64,000 nt of DNA from Bradyrhizobium sp. B124 (GCF_038967635.1 NZ_CP152413.1:8126001-8190000), one strand, 5' to 3'; positions 1 to 10,270 are shown, numbered from the stretch's first letter. Program-made: numbers and translations. Notes: generated from the letters alone by a model not told the origin.

Positions 1-112
1 CGATGCTGTTTCACTTTGGACGCCAGAACTTGCATCGCCCAATAGCAAGCATCACCCATGTCTTCGGTTGCAGAAGCTCCTCTGGAAACGGTGGTTCCAA
101 GGCAGGCTGAAC

Positions 113-979
113 TCAATAAAGGTCAAGACCCGATCCATGAGCGGCTATCATTATTGGAGCGCCACCATCATTGTTCGCCAGCAGACAACGGCTCATGATA
201 CCATTCGTAGCCTTGGCGGCCCAGTCATCCGCAATGGATCGTTCGACGTTTATGCGAGGAAGTCCTGTGCCGGGATCGGCAGCCTCTTGGACGAAAGCGT
301 CAGCCAGCGAATTCCGGAATCCGTCGATTGTTTCCGTGTCGGAGGGCGAGATCGCGCACGCCGCAGCTTTATTGTCTGCGTCCATATACACCTGAGGTCC
401 AAAGGCATTGCGGCTGGCATTAAAGGCCATGATCAGGGTGTAGGTGATTTTGGTCCCGTTCGAGGATGTAAATGTATGGTTTCCGACGGAAGCGGGAGTG
501 GCTATCAGGTCAAAATTTCCTAGCCCATCCGCAAAGAGTTTCGGACGCTGCTGCCCGAAAACTCCCGTTCCAGCAAATTCGGCAACTTGATCTTGCGCGC
601 AGTGTTTTAGAATGTGACGAGTGCAGCTTGGTTGCTCATTGCTGCTCAGAGACTCCGGCCAATGACGAAGACACGAGAGTGCTGGAAAGCTGGCGGTAGC
701 CAGCGGAGCATTGGGCCGATCGATACAGAAAAGGTCGACGACGGGGTTGGTCAGCACAAGACGTCGTTGCGAGTGCTTGAAATCCAAAATGTATAGCGCA
801 AGGAACTTTGCTCGAGAACTTGTCGAACCACGGTCATTCGAGTCGGTGGCCGGCGCTCCAGGTATGCTGGCCACCAACATGGACGCGGCGGCGAGCAACT
901 TCAATCCCGCGAGATACAGGTGCGGCAAACATTGGGATCGTGGAATCGGCCTATGTCCTGGCATAGCTAAGAAGTCCAC
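113..979 (-). CDS. Hypothetical exported protein
   Basis: A 288-residue frame with a hydrophobic stretch at about residues 22-44 (LAGLKLLAAASMLVASIPGA) that looks like a signal peptide placed late, so the real start may be an internal Met such as residue 6. The second half (about 150-280) has the even composition of a real protein and reads GNFDLIATPASVGNHTF and INVERSIADDWAAKATNG. The stretch between about 50 and 140 is rich in Arg and Ser and less convincing, so a frameshift inside the gene is possible. I recognise no family. No operon partner lies within 800 bases. Confidence 0.4.
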   Translation of the reverse strand: MDFLAMPGHRPIPRSQCLPHLYLAGLKLLAAASMLVASIPGAPATDSNDRGSTSSRAKFLALYILDFKHSQRRLVLTNPVVDLFCIDRPNAPLATASFPALSCLRHWPESLSSNEQPSCTRHILKHCAQDQVAEFAGTGVFGQQRPKLFADGLGNFDLIATPASVGNHTFTSSNGTKITYTLIMAFNASRNAFGPQVYMDADNKAAACAISPSDTETIDGFRNSLADAFVQEAADPGTGLPRINVERSIADDWAAKATNGIMSRCLLANNDGGAPIMIAAHGSGLDLY

Positions 980-1832
980 CGCCGATGGTGACGAGGCGAT
1001 CGCCGACGACTAATCGCTCCCCTCGCCAGTGGCCCAGATGTCACTACCCAAAAAACTGCCAAGGTCTTTGCTTCTCTCAAAAGCAAAACGACGTCGTACG
1101 TGAAACGTCACCACATCATCGCCCCGAAAGTCGGGTGACAATGCCCTGAACAAAAGCAAGTGCCGTGCCTCGTGCACAATACAGATTTGCGAATCCTTCG
1201 TGGTATGTGCGTGCGTTCGAGACATCGATACTGTCTCGAACCTGACAAATTCGATGCTAGTAGTCGGAATACGTGCACCAGCAACATTGAAAGCTCGCTG
1301 TTGCCGGTTGACCCGCTTTTTGGGGGGCGCGTATCCGTGCGAGGATTTCGGTGGTCATCCTTGAGCGGAGATCGGCCGATCTGGAGTTCGCCATCACGAA
1401 CGTTCCGCGTGAACTCGTTCCGCTCTAGGCCGAACAATCTATGACTGCGATTCTGAAAGATCGCGACTGCGCAGATTTGGAAGGGCAACGGTCAGCTGGC
1501 AGGATGAAATTTGGCTGGTCGCAACTGTGATCGAGGTAATTGGTCATTTTGGCGCGGGAGCGATTACTCTGTCCTCGATCGCTCCATCAAGGCGGCCAAC
1601 GGACAAAGTGCGGCGAAGCCGATCGTTCGACCGTCGGGACAGCACACCGGCATTCGCTATTCGATTCTCGTGCACGTCCCGATGTACCCGCTTCCTAGAT
1701 AGAACGGTCGTTGCAGGGCAATTGCTGCGGCTCCCGCTCCGACAGGCTCCCATTTGTGTCACGCCGTCCAGATGGCCATCACGGATAAAAGGGGCTGGGC
1801 CGGCATATGGATTATATACGTTGATATAAATT
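980..1832. other. Intergenic, nothing recognised
   Basis: No frame here has the composition of a recognised protein on either strand; the open frames present overlap each other on both strands. The last 60 bases (about 1790-1832) turn AT-rich in front of the FkbM gene and may hold its promoter, but I see no convincing -35/-10 pair. Confidence 0.4.
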
Positions 1833-2558
1833 GTGCCGGAGCGTCCGGCGTGTGATTGCGGGTTCGAGAAAGAGATTCAACCGATCGCCGCGCCCAAGGA
1901 ACAAGAACCTGTGTCATCTGTAGAAGTACATCAGCACATCGTCTCACTTCTTCAGAAGCCGAATCCGGTCATCTTGGATATCGGCTGCAATGACGGAACC
2001 GATACGCAACAGTTTCTCACCCTGTGCCCACAAGCTCAGCTCTACTGCTTTGAGCCAGACCCTCGAGCGATCGCCCGCTTCAAGAAAAAGCTGGGTCCGT
2101 CCCTCGATAGGGTGAAGCTGCTCGAAATCGCGATCAGTGATCGAAACGGGATGATTGACTTCCATCCAAGCAATGCAGATGGTGATGCGAAGGAATGGGA
2201 CCTCTCCGGCTCGATACGCCGCCCGAAAAATCATCTTACCGAGTATGATTGGGTTCGGTTCGATCGCCCGTTCTCGGTAGAAACCCGACGGCTGGACGAT
2301 TGGTGCAGCGAGGCCAATCTGAATACCGTCGATTTCATCTGGATGGATGTCCAAGGAGCGGAGGCCGATGTCATCGCCGGCGGCACGCAGACCGTGGGCA
2401 ACACGCGCTTCATCTACACGGAATATAGCGACCGCGAGCTCTACGAAGGGCAGCTGTCCCTGCAGGCCATTCTCGACCTATTACCGTCATTCGAAGTGGC
2501 AGCCCATTATCCCCGCGACGTGGAAGGTGATGTACTGCTCAAGAATACGCGCTTCTAA
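1833..2558 (+). CDS. FkbM-family SAM-dependent methyltransferase
   Basis: A 241-residue protein with the FkbM methyltransferase signature. SAM-binding motif I is DIGCNDGTD at about residues 49-57, the acidic end of strand 2 is CFEPDPRAIARF at about 73-84, and the late motif IWMDVQGAEADVIAGG lies near 168-183. FkbM enzymes usually O-methylate sugars or polyketide-type products; the substrate cannot be read here. The frame opens with GTG at 1833; a second GTG at 1911, behind AAGGAA, would give a 215-residue protein starting just before the conserved fold and is a serious alternative. The gene stands alone, with long gene-free DNA on both sides. Confidence 0.8.
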   Translation: MPERPACDCGFEKEIQPIAAPKEQEPVSSVEVHQHIVSLLQKPNPVILDIGCNDGTDTQQFLTLCPQAQLYCFEPDPRAIARFKKKLGPSLDRVKLLEIAISDRNGMIDFHPSNADGDAKEWDLSGSIRRPKNHLTEYDWVRFDRPFSVETRRLDDWCSEANLNTVDFIWMDVQGAEADVIAGGTQTVGNTRFIYTEYSDRELYEGQLSLQAILDLLPSFEVAAHYPRDVEGDVLLKNTRF

Positions 2559-3640
2559 CGGCTGCCTATCCGGCGTCTCGTTGATTGCCGTAGGACTGGG
2601 CCACGGGGTCTATTATTGTGCGAGCCGGCAGGACCGACGACTTCGCGGTCAGCAGCCCGAGCTCTTTCAGATTCTTGAACCAACACGACCAGCCGGCGCT
2701 CAAAGCGTTTAATGTTCTGAACGGCTGCTGAATGCTCTGGCCCTCTGGGAAGCTGGTGCACTGCTTCGAACAAATGCCAAAGCAACTGCATCAGTTCTCT
2801 TAATTCCTTCAGATGCGCCAGTTTCGTCACGCGCTTAACGTTTCTATTGTTGTCTCAGTTAAAGCGAACTGACGCATTAGCGTTCGGCCAGATTGAGATC
2901 GCCCGTGAGACGGGGTGCATGGAGAGCGTGGTCCCTCATTGGATGAGCTTGTCGCATGGTCCTCTCGTTGGGGTTGCTCGTTGGCCTGCGACAAGATAGA
3001 CGCCTCGCTGACGTAGTTGATGCGCAGCCCGCGCCTTGGCTTCCTTCTTCGGCTTCTTCAAACCCTGATGGGTCTGTATCTCTTCGTTACGTCGGTGGTG
3101 GCAAGCCTCATTCGAAGGTCATCTGCGTCATCGCGTGCGAATATGACTGCAGCAGCTCATGATCCCGCAGAACCATTCGGTCCGCCGGGCAGGGACGAAT
3201 CCACCTATTGAGTGAAGACTTTGCAACGGCTGTGCCACACTAGCTCAATGCAAAAAAGATGCATGCTAGGATGCTAGCTCGCAATATCTGAGTTGTTGTA
3301 AATCCAACATGCCAGTCGGCACCGTGCCTGTCACTGTCTGGAACAACACTCATTTGGCTTAGCCTTGCGATCATGGCCCTCATCTCTCACTGGCCGCCCG
3401 CAAGCAATTTCGCTGGCACCACGTTACTGCCGGGTTGACGGGGCATATGCTTCGATGGCGCGCGCCTCCCACACGACGCGCTCCCGGCATGGTGACGAGC
3501 GGATGATCTCCTGAGTGTGCTCCTGCTTCTGAACGGGTGATTGCGATCGTATCGGGAGCCGGTGTCCGGCGCCAAGAAAGGCCAACTAACAGGCGCCCAG
3601 GCGGTCAATTGAGAGCCGCGGCGCGGACGAGCGCCGCTGA
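2559..3640. other. Intergenic, nothing recognised
   Basis: About 1.1 kb between the FkbM methyltransferase and the end of the condensation-domain relic. The open frames are short, on both strands, and none resembles a known family. I see no repeat, RNA gene or clear terminator. Confidence 0.4.
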
Positions 3641-4949
3641 TCAGGCGGCCTGCGCGACCACTTCAGCGAGATAGTCGTCCATCGCGGTTTGCGCGATGGC
3701 GGTGCCGGGATGACAGAAGTTCGCGCAAATTCCGTCCTGCTAGCGACTGACCCATAGGTGTATCTCGCAAGGATCAGAACGACGACCAATTAGGAATCTC
3801 GTCCGCCATTGCGGCCAGCAGTCCGGACCGGGCACGGTCCGGTTGTCCATATAGGATACCATGAAGCGGTCGCGCAGCGCGGCGCCGAGCAGCTCCATCG
3901 CCTTTGAAATGGTACCTGAGCTGTCGTCTTGGCGCGTTTGGATTCGAGCCGGGCAGCGCGCAGGATTTCCGGCAACGTATCGGCCACCCGGAAGCTGACC
4001 GGGCTCATCCGACATACCATCCAACCGAACGCATCGACCGCAGATCGTATCGGGTGTGAAAAGGCGCAACGGTGTGGAATTGTCGTTGGTTCGCCGGTGT
4101 CTTTCCCGCCAGCGCCAGCGAAAATCCCCGTCGCCGCGTTTCCGCCGTGGGACCTGCACCCGCGATCGAATTCGGATGCCCCGGCCGCATCGAGCAGCCA
4201 CATTCGTTCGGTGCCTCTAGGGTTCCTTCCGGCGCACCGAGTGGTAGCGGAAAATCCGGCAATTGATCGTCGTCGCTGCAATCAGCTCGCGCCAATGGCC
4301 AACTGCAGGATGGGCATCGGTCAGGTCGCTCAGTCGCTCTCGTTCGGACTCAGCGTGGTCCAGATAGCTGTGCACCGGTGCCAACCGAGGTGCCCCACCA
4401 TGCATCGCGGCTGTGTACAGCTCGCGGATCTCATATGGAACCATGGCCATCGAGTAGGCATCGCTGACGGAGTGGTCGGAGGCGAGCAGGAAGCTCGTGG
4501 ATGTTGGCCGGCTGATCGTCAAGAAGACATAAGCCGGCCAGCGCAGCGGGTTGGTCTCCGCGTCGAACAGGTCTTCCAGCAGCTGGGCAATTTCGTCGGG
4601 ACCTGCGCAGTCACCACCACGGTTTGCTCTAGCGCTGCCGCGCCTGGATCAATCGTGGTGCGATGAAGGGCTGATCCATTCTTGGCAAGCGTCTGCGTAA
4701 TGCCTCGTGCCGGTTGACCCAGCCAAGGATCGCGTTCGTCAGCGCAGCTACGTTGAACTCGCCAGGCAACTCGAACGCGGCGCCGAGCCAGCCTGGCCGG
4801 CCATCGTCCGCAGAGCGAAGATGCTCCTCCTGAACATGGGACGCACGGCGCGGGTCGGGCCGCCAGCTGACAGGGTCGGGAACTGTGACTCGCCACACCA
4901 CCAGCCGAACCGGCTGCCGATCAATATCGCCAAATTCCTTGATGTCCAT
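3641..4949 (-). pseudogene. Condensation-domain (PapA/NRPS C-type) protein, frameshifted relic
   Basis: Pieces of one condensation-domain protein follow in order on the minus strand but in different frames. It opens at 4949 with MDIKEFGDIDRQPVRLVVWR and continues to FNVAALTNAILGWVNRHEAL, the usual start of a C domain. After a frame change it reads ETNPLRWPAYVF, then LASDHSVSDAYSMAM, which corresponds to the catalytic HHxxxDG region, here a variant with a single His and Ala for Gly. Further pieces are RVADTLPEILRAARLESKRA, VSYMDNRTVPG and finally FCHPGTAIAQTAMDDYLAEV ending at 3641. At least three frame changes are needed to join them. Such domains condense or acylate amines and alcohols in lipid and peptide synthesis. 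It is the last gene of the operon that starts at 10033, only 20 bases behind the MFS gene. Confidence 0.75.
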
Positions 4950-4969
4950 GAGCGGGTCCGTCGCGATGG

Positions 4970-6214
4970 TCACGGCAGGCTGCGCGTGTGGCGCAACGGC
5001 GACAGCCAAATCCAAACGATCGAGGCGGTACCAAGCACGCTGCTCGCGAGCAACGTGGCGCGCAGGCCTGTCGCACCAGCGGCCGCGCCGCCGGCCAGCG
5101 CACCCAATGAACCCAGTCCCCACACTACGCCGCGAATGCTCGCATTGACCCGGCCTTGCAAGCGCTGCGGGACCAACGCATACCGAATGGGAACCTGCTG
5201 CACGTTGTAGATCCCTTGGCCGATCCACAGAATGAATTGGGAGAGCGCCACGCATGCCACCGCGGCCCAGAAGGGTTGGATGAGCAGGGCCGCCAAGCTC
5301 ATGCCCGCGGCGCTCACCGCCAAACCGATCATCAAGACCGGGCCGAGTCCGATTGCCCGGCCCGCCCACGGTGAGCTGGCGGCGCCGACCACACCGCCAA
5401 GTGCGCCGATGCCAAGCACCATGCCGATGATCCGGCTGTCGAACCCGAGGTCTTTGGTCAGATGCAGCAGAAAAGCCGCAGAATACGCGTTGTGCCAAAA
5501 GATGAATGTGCCGCTGGCCAACGTGACGGCCCTCAATACCGGATTGCCAAACACGCCCGCCAGCCCCTCGGCCACTTGGCCGAGCACCGCGCTGGACGCG
5601 GCTGCCGAGCAGCCGGCGGCACGCATCGGCACCAGCGAAAGCAACGCGGCGGCAACCAGGAACGAGACCGAGTCCGCCAGGATCGCGGTCGGGGCGGAGA
5701 GTGCGTTGACGAGCCAACCGGCGAGGAACGGACCCACAGCCATCGCGCTCGCCTGGCTAAGCTCCAGTGAACTCTGCGCCCGAACCAGCTGAGAGCGGTC
5801 TACGACCGTGGGTATGCACGCCAGATAAGCCACGTCCGCGATCACCGCGGCAACCCCAACCAGTATGCTTGTCGTATAAAGCTGAACCATTCCAAGATGT
5901 CCAAGGCTGGCGAACAACGGAATCGTGGCCAACATTGCCGCCATCACCACGTTGGCGGTCAAAAGGATGCGCCGGTGCGGGAGGCGGTCCACGATGACTC
6001 CGGCGAACAGGCTCACAACCAGGCACGGCGCTCGACCGCAGGCCAGCAGCAGCCCCGTCTGCGCCGGTCCCGCGTCCAGCAAGGTAATTGCGGTCAGCGG
6101 CAGCGCCAGCATGGTTACGTTGGAGCCCAGCAGCGAAATGGTCTGGCCGACGAGCAGTGCAAGGTAGCTGCGTGGCAGTCCGCGAGGCGCGGCGGAACGG
6201 GGCCGGTGCCTCAC
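4970..6214 (-). CDS. MFS exporter (EntS/MFS_3-like)
   Basis: A 414-residue major facilitator protein with twelve or so hydrophobic segments. The start, YLALLVGQTISLLGSNVTML, and the loop after TM2-3, FAGVIVDRLPHRRILLTANV, are typical of the drug and siderophore exporter group that includes EntS. Its ATG overlaps the stop of the sulfotransferase gene (ATGA at 6211-6214), so the two are translationally coupled. Position at the end of a biosynthetic operon suggests export of the pathway product; that is inference. The last residues are Arg/Ser rich and the frame ends 20 bases before the condensation-domain relic. Confidence 0.85.
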   Translation of the reverse strand: MRHRPRSAAPRGLPRSYLALLVGQTISLLGSNVTMLALPLTAITLLDAGPAQTGLLLACGRAPCLVVSLFAGVIVDRLPHRRILLTANVVMAAMLATIPLFASLGHLGMVQLYTTSILVGVAAVIADVAYLACIPTVVDRSQLVRAQSSLELSQASAMAVGPFLAGWLVNALSAPTAILADSVSFLVAAALLSLVPMRAAGCSAAASSAVLGQVAEGLAGVFGNPVLRAVTLASGTFIFWHNAYSAAFLLHLTKDLGFDSRIIGMVLGIGALGGVVGAASSPWAGRAIGLGPVLMIGLAVSAAGMSLAALLIQPFWAAVACVALSQFILWIGQGIYNVQQVPIRYALVPQRLQGRVNASIRGVVWGLGSLGALAGGAAAGATGLRATLLASSVLGTASIVWIWLSPLRHTRSLP

Positions 6215-7158
6215 GCGTCGCCAGACAGGCTTGGGGCCGAAAGATACCCTAGTCGGGCCAGCTCGCTTTCGGCGATCTGCTCGAACTCGGCAATCTGGGT
6301 TCGCGTCAGATCTTGGACGTGACGACCGATCCGACCTTGGTGCAGCGGCTTTCCTGCAGCCTCCGCCGCCGGATGACCGTGCGGTTGTTCGAACAATGCG
6401 TGCTCGTATTCGGCGTGACGCAGCACGGCCTCGTCCCAGGGTAAGCCGAGGTGGGCGAGGATTCGAGTCAGAGTGGGGCGGGGGCTGTTCATAAGATCCT
6501 CGTAACGCACCTCGAGATAACGCCCGGGTGGCGCGATCCGATGCGGCTGGGACACCACGTCAAGCCAGCCGTGCGCGGCGTCAGCAACAGTTCGGTACCC
6601 CCAATCGGGAACGGTTTTCAGATGCGAGGCGGCAACGTCGCGACCGTCCCGCACGATATGCACGAAATGTGCACGCGGCCACAGCCGGGCGAAGTCGTCG
6701 ATCTTGGTGATCTTACGCTGCAGTTTCAATCCCCAGCGCCGGGCTCCGCTGCGCGCTCGGCGCAACTCACCGATCTCGTTGATGAGCCGGCATCGGTCGG
6801 CGAACGAAACGATGTCGCTGCCCGCCTCGACCACGACCTTGCTGACCAGCTCGCGCGTGTCATCAAAGTCGAGACCGAACCGGCGGCACTGCACCACAAA
6901 ATGCACCCCGTCATACCAGAACGGATCAATCGCGTTTTTGGTCGTGCCCGTGACTCGGGAATCGCCGGCCGCAAGCAGGTCGATCGCGCGCAGTATGTGT
7001 GGTCCTAGATTGGGCGGTTCGAGGAAGTCGATCTCCGGCCCGACTACCAGATCCAGATGCGAGTCCAGTACGATGCTCAGCAAGGTAGTGCCCGAGCGGT
7101 TCTCACCACCGAGCAGCACTGGCGATGTGGAAAATGGATCGGGCTGCGGCATGGCCAT
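6211..7158 (-). CDS. Sulfotransferase family protein
   Basis: A 315-residue protein of the sulfotransferase (Sulfotransfer_3-like) fold. The PAPS-binding 5'-phosphosulfate loop appears as LLGGENRSGTTLLSIVLDSH at about residues 16-35, and the 3'-phosphate region as HFVHIVRDGRDVAASHL at about 160-177. Enzymes of this family move sulfate from PAPS to a hydroxyl or amine of a lipid, sugar or small molecule. It sits between an aminotransferase and an exporter in the same operon, so the product may be a sulfated amine or lipid (inference). The nodP/nodQ pair at 49.5-52.3 kb could supply PAPS, though nothing links them directly. Confidence 0.85.
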   Translation of the reverse strand: MAMPQPDPFSTSPVLLGGENRSGTTLLSIVLDSHLDLVVGPEIDFLEPPNLGPHILRAIDLLAAGDSRVTGTTKNAIDPFWYDGVHFVVQCRRFGLDFDDTRELVSKVVVEAGSDIVSFADRCRLINEIGELRRARSGARRWGLKLQRKITKIDDFARLWPRAHFVHIVRDGRDVAASHLKTVPDWGYRTVADAAHGWLDVVSQPHRIAPPGRYLEVRYEDLMNSPRPTLTRILAHLGLPWDEAVLRHAEYEHALFEQPHGHPAAEAAGKPLHQGRIGRHVQDLTRTQIAEFEQIAESELARLGYLSAPSLSGDA

Positions 7159-7182
7159 GCTCTCTGTTCGAGGCGCTGCTCA

Positions 7183-8490
7183 TCAGTGGACGGGTGCGGT
7201 GAACCAGCGCCGAACCGCCCCCGGGGTCGCCACAAAACGATCTCTGGCGAACCGTACGGCGGCCGCCACTGGATCCGAGTCGCCACCGGTGCTCTCCATG
7301 CGGGACAGCGACGCCGGCAGCGCCTCTCCAGCAGCTTCGACAGCCGCCTGCACGTCGGCGTCGGACACCGCCGCCGATGGCATGAAGCGCCCGCCGTACT
7401 GCATGAGGAAGCCCCGCGCCCACATCTCCTGGAAGAAGGCGTGACCAAGTTCGGCGTCGGCAAACACGACGTCGAACATGGTGGGCCAGGCGAACGCCCA
7501 TGCCGCGACCTGCTGTCTGGCGAATACCTCGTTGAGCCCCTTGATCAGTTGCTCGCCAACCTCGCGCATCCGGGCCAGCATGGTCCCGTCGCGCAGCGCA
7601 TGCAGGGTGCTCAGTGCGGCTGCGAACGGGGTGACCTCGCGCTGGTAGGTGTTGCCCATGTATGTCTTCTCGCCGGCGGCGAGTACGTCTGCCCGCCCCG
7701 CCACTGCGGACAGCGCCATTCCGTTCGCCAGTCCTTTGCTCAGTGTGATCAGATCGGGCGTAAGGCCGACCGCCATGTGGTAGCCGCCAAAGGCGTAGCG
7801 GAATCCGGTCATCACCTCGTCAAGAATGAGCAGGGCGCCGTGCCGATGCACCAGCCTCTGCAGTTCCTGATGGTACTCGGGCGGGAAGAAGTTGACCTCG
7901 GGGGTGACGATTACCGCGGCAACGCGCTGAACACTTGCCAATTCGTCGAGCAAGTCCAGATTGTAGCGGAAATCCACGCTGTCCCGGTCGCGGTTGGGCA
8001 GCCCCAGCTCCGGCCGGTCCTGCAACTGCCAGTCGTGCCAGCCATGATATCCGCTGGTAAGCACATGGTTCAGGCCCGTGAACGCGCGGGCGAGGCGGAC
8101 GGCGGCGGTGGTCGCGCACGATCCGGTGCGGAAGAACATTGAGCGTTCCGCGACGGGAAAGATCTCCGCCAGCCGTTCGGCCAGTTCGACCCGGTGCACC
8201 GACAGCGGCCCGGGCAAGATGCCGCCGGTACGGCGCATCTCGGCGGCTGCATGCGCCATGACCGGCTCATATCCGGCTCCGAGCGGCGCGGCCCCGCTAC
8301 ACGAAGTGAAATCGACGTATTGCTTTCCGTTGATGTCCCATGCATGCGCGCCTGAAGCGCGCGTCATCACGACCGGAAAACGCCTGTTGAGATCCCATTT
8401 CTCCGAGGCGGTGACACGCAGGGCGCGGCGTAGTGCGGATCTGTGCCCGTCGGTGGCGCCCGTGGTGGCGGTAGGCTTGGTGATGGACAT
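7183..8490 (-). CDS. Class III PLP aminotransferase (GSA-aminomutase-like)
   Basis: About 435 residues, similar in layout to glutamate-1-semialdehyde aminomutase and other class III aminotransferases. Visible features are FRTGSCATTAAVRLARAF (cofactor phosphate region), YHGWHDWQ, LILDEVMTGFR with the Asp that contacts the PLP ring nitrogen, and LITLSKGLANGMALSAVAG with the Schiff-base Lys. I chose the ATG at 8490, behind GGAG, over the one at 8514, which lies only four bases after the previous stop codon with poor ribosome-site spacing. It follows the GMC oxidoreductase, so oxidation of an alcohol to a carbonyl followed by transamination to an amine is a reasonable reading of the pair. It is not likely to be the haem-pathway HemL because of this context. 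Confidence 0.82.
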   Translation of the reverse strand: MSITKPTATTGATDGHRSALRRALRVTASEKWDLNRRFPVVMTRASGAHAWDINGKQYVDFTSCSGAAPLGAGYEPVMAHAAAEMRRTGGILPGPLSVHRVELAERLAEIFPVAERSMFFRTGSCATTAAVRLARAFTGLNHVLTSGYHGWHDWQLQDRPELGLPNRDRDSVDFRYNLDLLDELASVQRVAAVIVTPEVNFFPPEYHQELQRLVHRHGALLILDEVMTGFRYAFGGYHMAVGLTPDLITLSKGLANGMALSAVAGRADVLAAGEKTYMGNTYQREVTPFAAALSTLHALRDGTMLARMREVGEQLIKGLNEVFARQQVAAWAFAWPTMFDVVFADAELGHAFFQEMWARGFLMQYGGRFMPSAAVSDADVQAAVEAAGEALPASLSRMESTGGDSDPVAAAVRFARDRFVATPGAVRRWFTAPVH

Positions 8491-8518
8491 GAGCCGTCTC
8501 CGTTTGATGATCATGCCC

Positions 8519-10033
8519 TTAGGTCAGCTGCGTGACTATTCTTCGAGCGATCCGCAGCGCGTTCGCCTGGATGGTGAAGGTCGGGTTGACGCCTCCGGAA
8601 TAGGGGAAGAAGCCGCCGTCCGCGACATAGAGATTGTCAACGTCATGCACCCGGCCCCAGCGGTCGACCACGGATTGTGTCGGATCGATCCCGGCCCGGC
8701 AGCCACCATGCAGATGCCCACTGCCAAACTGATAATTGGAATCCTGATAATCGACTTGTTCCACGCCAGCCTCGGCCAGCAGGTTCGACGCGCATCGGGA
8801 CAAATAGCCCAACCGGCGTTTGTCCAGCGGGTGGGTCCAGTAGTCGAGAATGATCTTCGGCAAACCCAGCCCGTCCCGACTGTTGGCCAGTCGGACCGCA
8901 TTGCTGCGCATGGGCTGGTCGGCCGCCAGAAAATGCAGCCGTAGCGTTATCTTTCCGTCTTGGTCCGTGGGCTCAGCCCGACTTGCTTCGTAGATCGTTC
9001 CGCCGAGCCCCGAAGGAGCCTCGTTGTCCAGGTAATGATCGGAGATCGCGACGGTGGAGAACGGGCCGCCGGCCGGGTGCGCGGCCGGCGGATCGATCGT
9101 GGTGCAACCGGACACGTAGCCGCTGATCTTAAACGAGATGCCACTGCCGACCATGCCGGAGGCGTTGCCGATGCCGTTGGGCGCTCCTCGCTGCGCCGAC
9201 CGTAGCAATAGGGCGGCAGATTGCACTGCGTTGCCGGCGAGTACCACGCAGCGGGCGCGGACCCGAGCGCGCTGTTGGTTGAGAGTGTCCAGCCATTCCA
9301 CCGAGTCCGCACGGCTGACATTGCCCAGATCGATGCGGACGGCCTTGCTGCCAAGCGCAACCGTGAGCGCGCCGGGCGGCAGGGAGGTATCGGTAAACGG
9401 CGAGCGTGCGTCGGCCCTCGCGCCGGTCGGACACAGATGTTCGTTGCAGGGTCCGTCGCAGTGACAGGCTGGCCGGCCGCGATATGGCACCGAGTTGATT
9501 GCCAACGGGGTGGGGAACGGTAGCTGGCCTAGGCGTCCGCCCGCATCGGCAATCAACCGGCCCTGCGCGCTGTACTGATGCGGGGGCTGAACGGGCGGAT
9601 CGCTTGGCGGTTCGAGCGGGTCCGCCCCGGCTAGACGGGCCACCCCCATGCGCCGTTCCAGCTCCTCATAGAACGGGCGTAGTTCGGCGTAGCTGATCGG
9701 CCAGGTCGGGTCGAGCGCGTCCCCGGCCACATGTGCTCGCGCGTCAAAATCAATAGTGCGATATCGGAAGGCTATTCCGGCATACAAGGTCATTCCGCCG
9801 CCGAGCGCGCAGACGGTCCACGGACGTCCGAACGGCGTCATCGTACCTGCCGCAGACCGCACCAAGGCGGTATCCATGCCATTCTGGACGCTCGCCAGCG
9901 AGGCGTCGGGAGGAAGCGCCCGACCCTGTTCGAGAAGGAGCACTCGCAATCCGTGTTGGGCGATCTCGTAGGCTACTGTCGAGCCGCCGGCACCACTCCC
10001 GATTACGCATACATCAACAATATCGGCCGTCAT
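8519..10033 (-). CDS. GMC-family FAD oxidoreductase
   Basis: About 504 residues. The FAD dinucleotide motif is VCVIGSGAGGSTVAYEIAQH near the N-terminus, followed by LLLEQG; ALGGGMTLYAGIAFR lies near residue 85; the C-terminal catalytic region reads GHLHGGCRAG, then NLYVADGGFFPYSGGVNPTF, the standard GMC_oxred_C ending. These enzymes oxidise alcohols such as sugars, choline or long-chain alcohols. A GGAGGG ribosome site six bases upstream fixes the start at 10033 (MTADIVDV) rather than the ATG eight codons earlier. It is the first gene of the minus-strand operon. Its first coding bases and its leader are partly repeated about 950 bases upstream, at 10898-11095. Confidence 0.88.
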   Translation of the reverse strand: MTADIVDVCVIGSGAGGSTVAYEIAQHGLRVLLLEQGRALPPDASLASVQNGMDTALVRSAAGTMTPFGRPWTVCALGGGMTLYAGIAFRYRTIDFDARAHVAGDALDPTWPISYAELRPFYEELERRMGVARLAGADPLEPPSDPPVQPPHQYSAQGRLIADAGGRLGQLPFPTPLAINSVPYRGRPACHCDGPCNEHLCPTGARADARSPFTDTSLPPGALTVALGSKAVRIDLGNVSRADSVEWLDTLNQQRARVRARCVVLAGNAVQSAALLLRSAQRGAPNGIGNASGMVGSGISFKISGYVSGCTTIDPPAAHPAGGPFSTVAISDHYLDNEAPSGLGGTIYEASRAEPTDQDGKITLRLHFLAADQPMRSNAVRLANSRDGLGLPKIILDYWTHPLDKRRLGYLSRCASNLLAEAGVEQVDYQDSNYQFGSGHLHGGCRAGIDPTQSVVDRWGRVHDVDNLYVADGGFFPYSGGVNPTFTIQANALRIARRIVTQLT

Positions 10034-10188
10034 ATCCCACCCTCCGGCAACGAACATCGATGATGCGCAATCGCGTCCTATTCATTAATGACCAGCTGCC
10101 GTGAGACAATTGCCATATCCAGCGCTGAACGCGCGGCAGGTCTATGCGAGAGCCCCGGATTACCCGGTATAGCCTCGCCGCTTGCCAA

Positions 10189-10270
10189 GGATCATCGCGA
10201 ACGACGCGAGATCGTACAATGTGACGTTGCGTGCGATTCAAGCCCTTCAAGGCGGCAACCGCATGAATAT
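10189..10270 (-). repeat. Leader repeat, copy 1 (upstream of GMC gene)
   Basis: This stretch, about 155-240 bases upstream of the GMC start, is repeated at 11015-11095. Shared core words are GAGATCGTACAA, GTGACG, CGATTCAAG and GCATGAA in the same order and spacing, with scattered substitutions. It lies in the untranslated leader or promoter of the operon. A promoter or regulatory role is inferred only from position and conservation. Confidence 0.6.
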
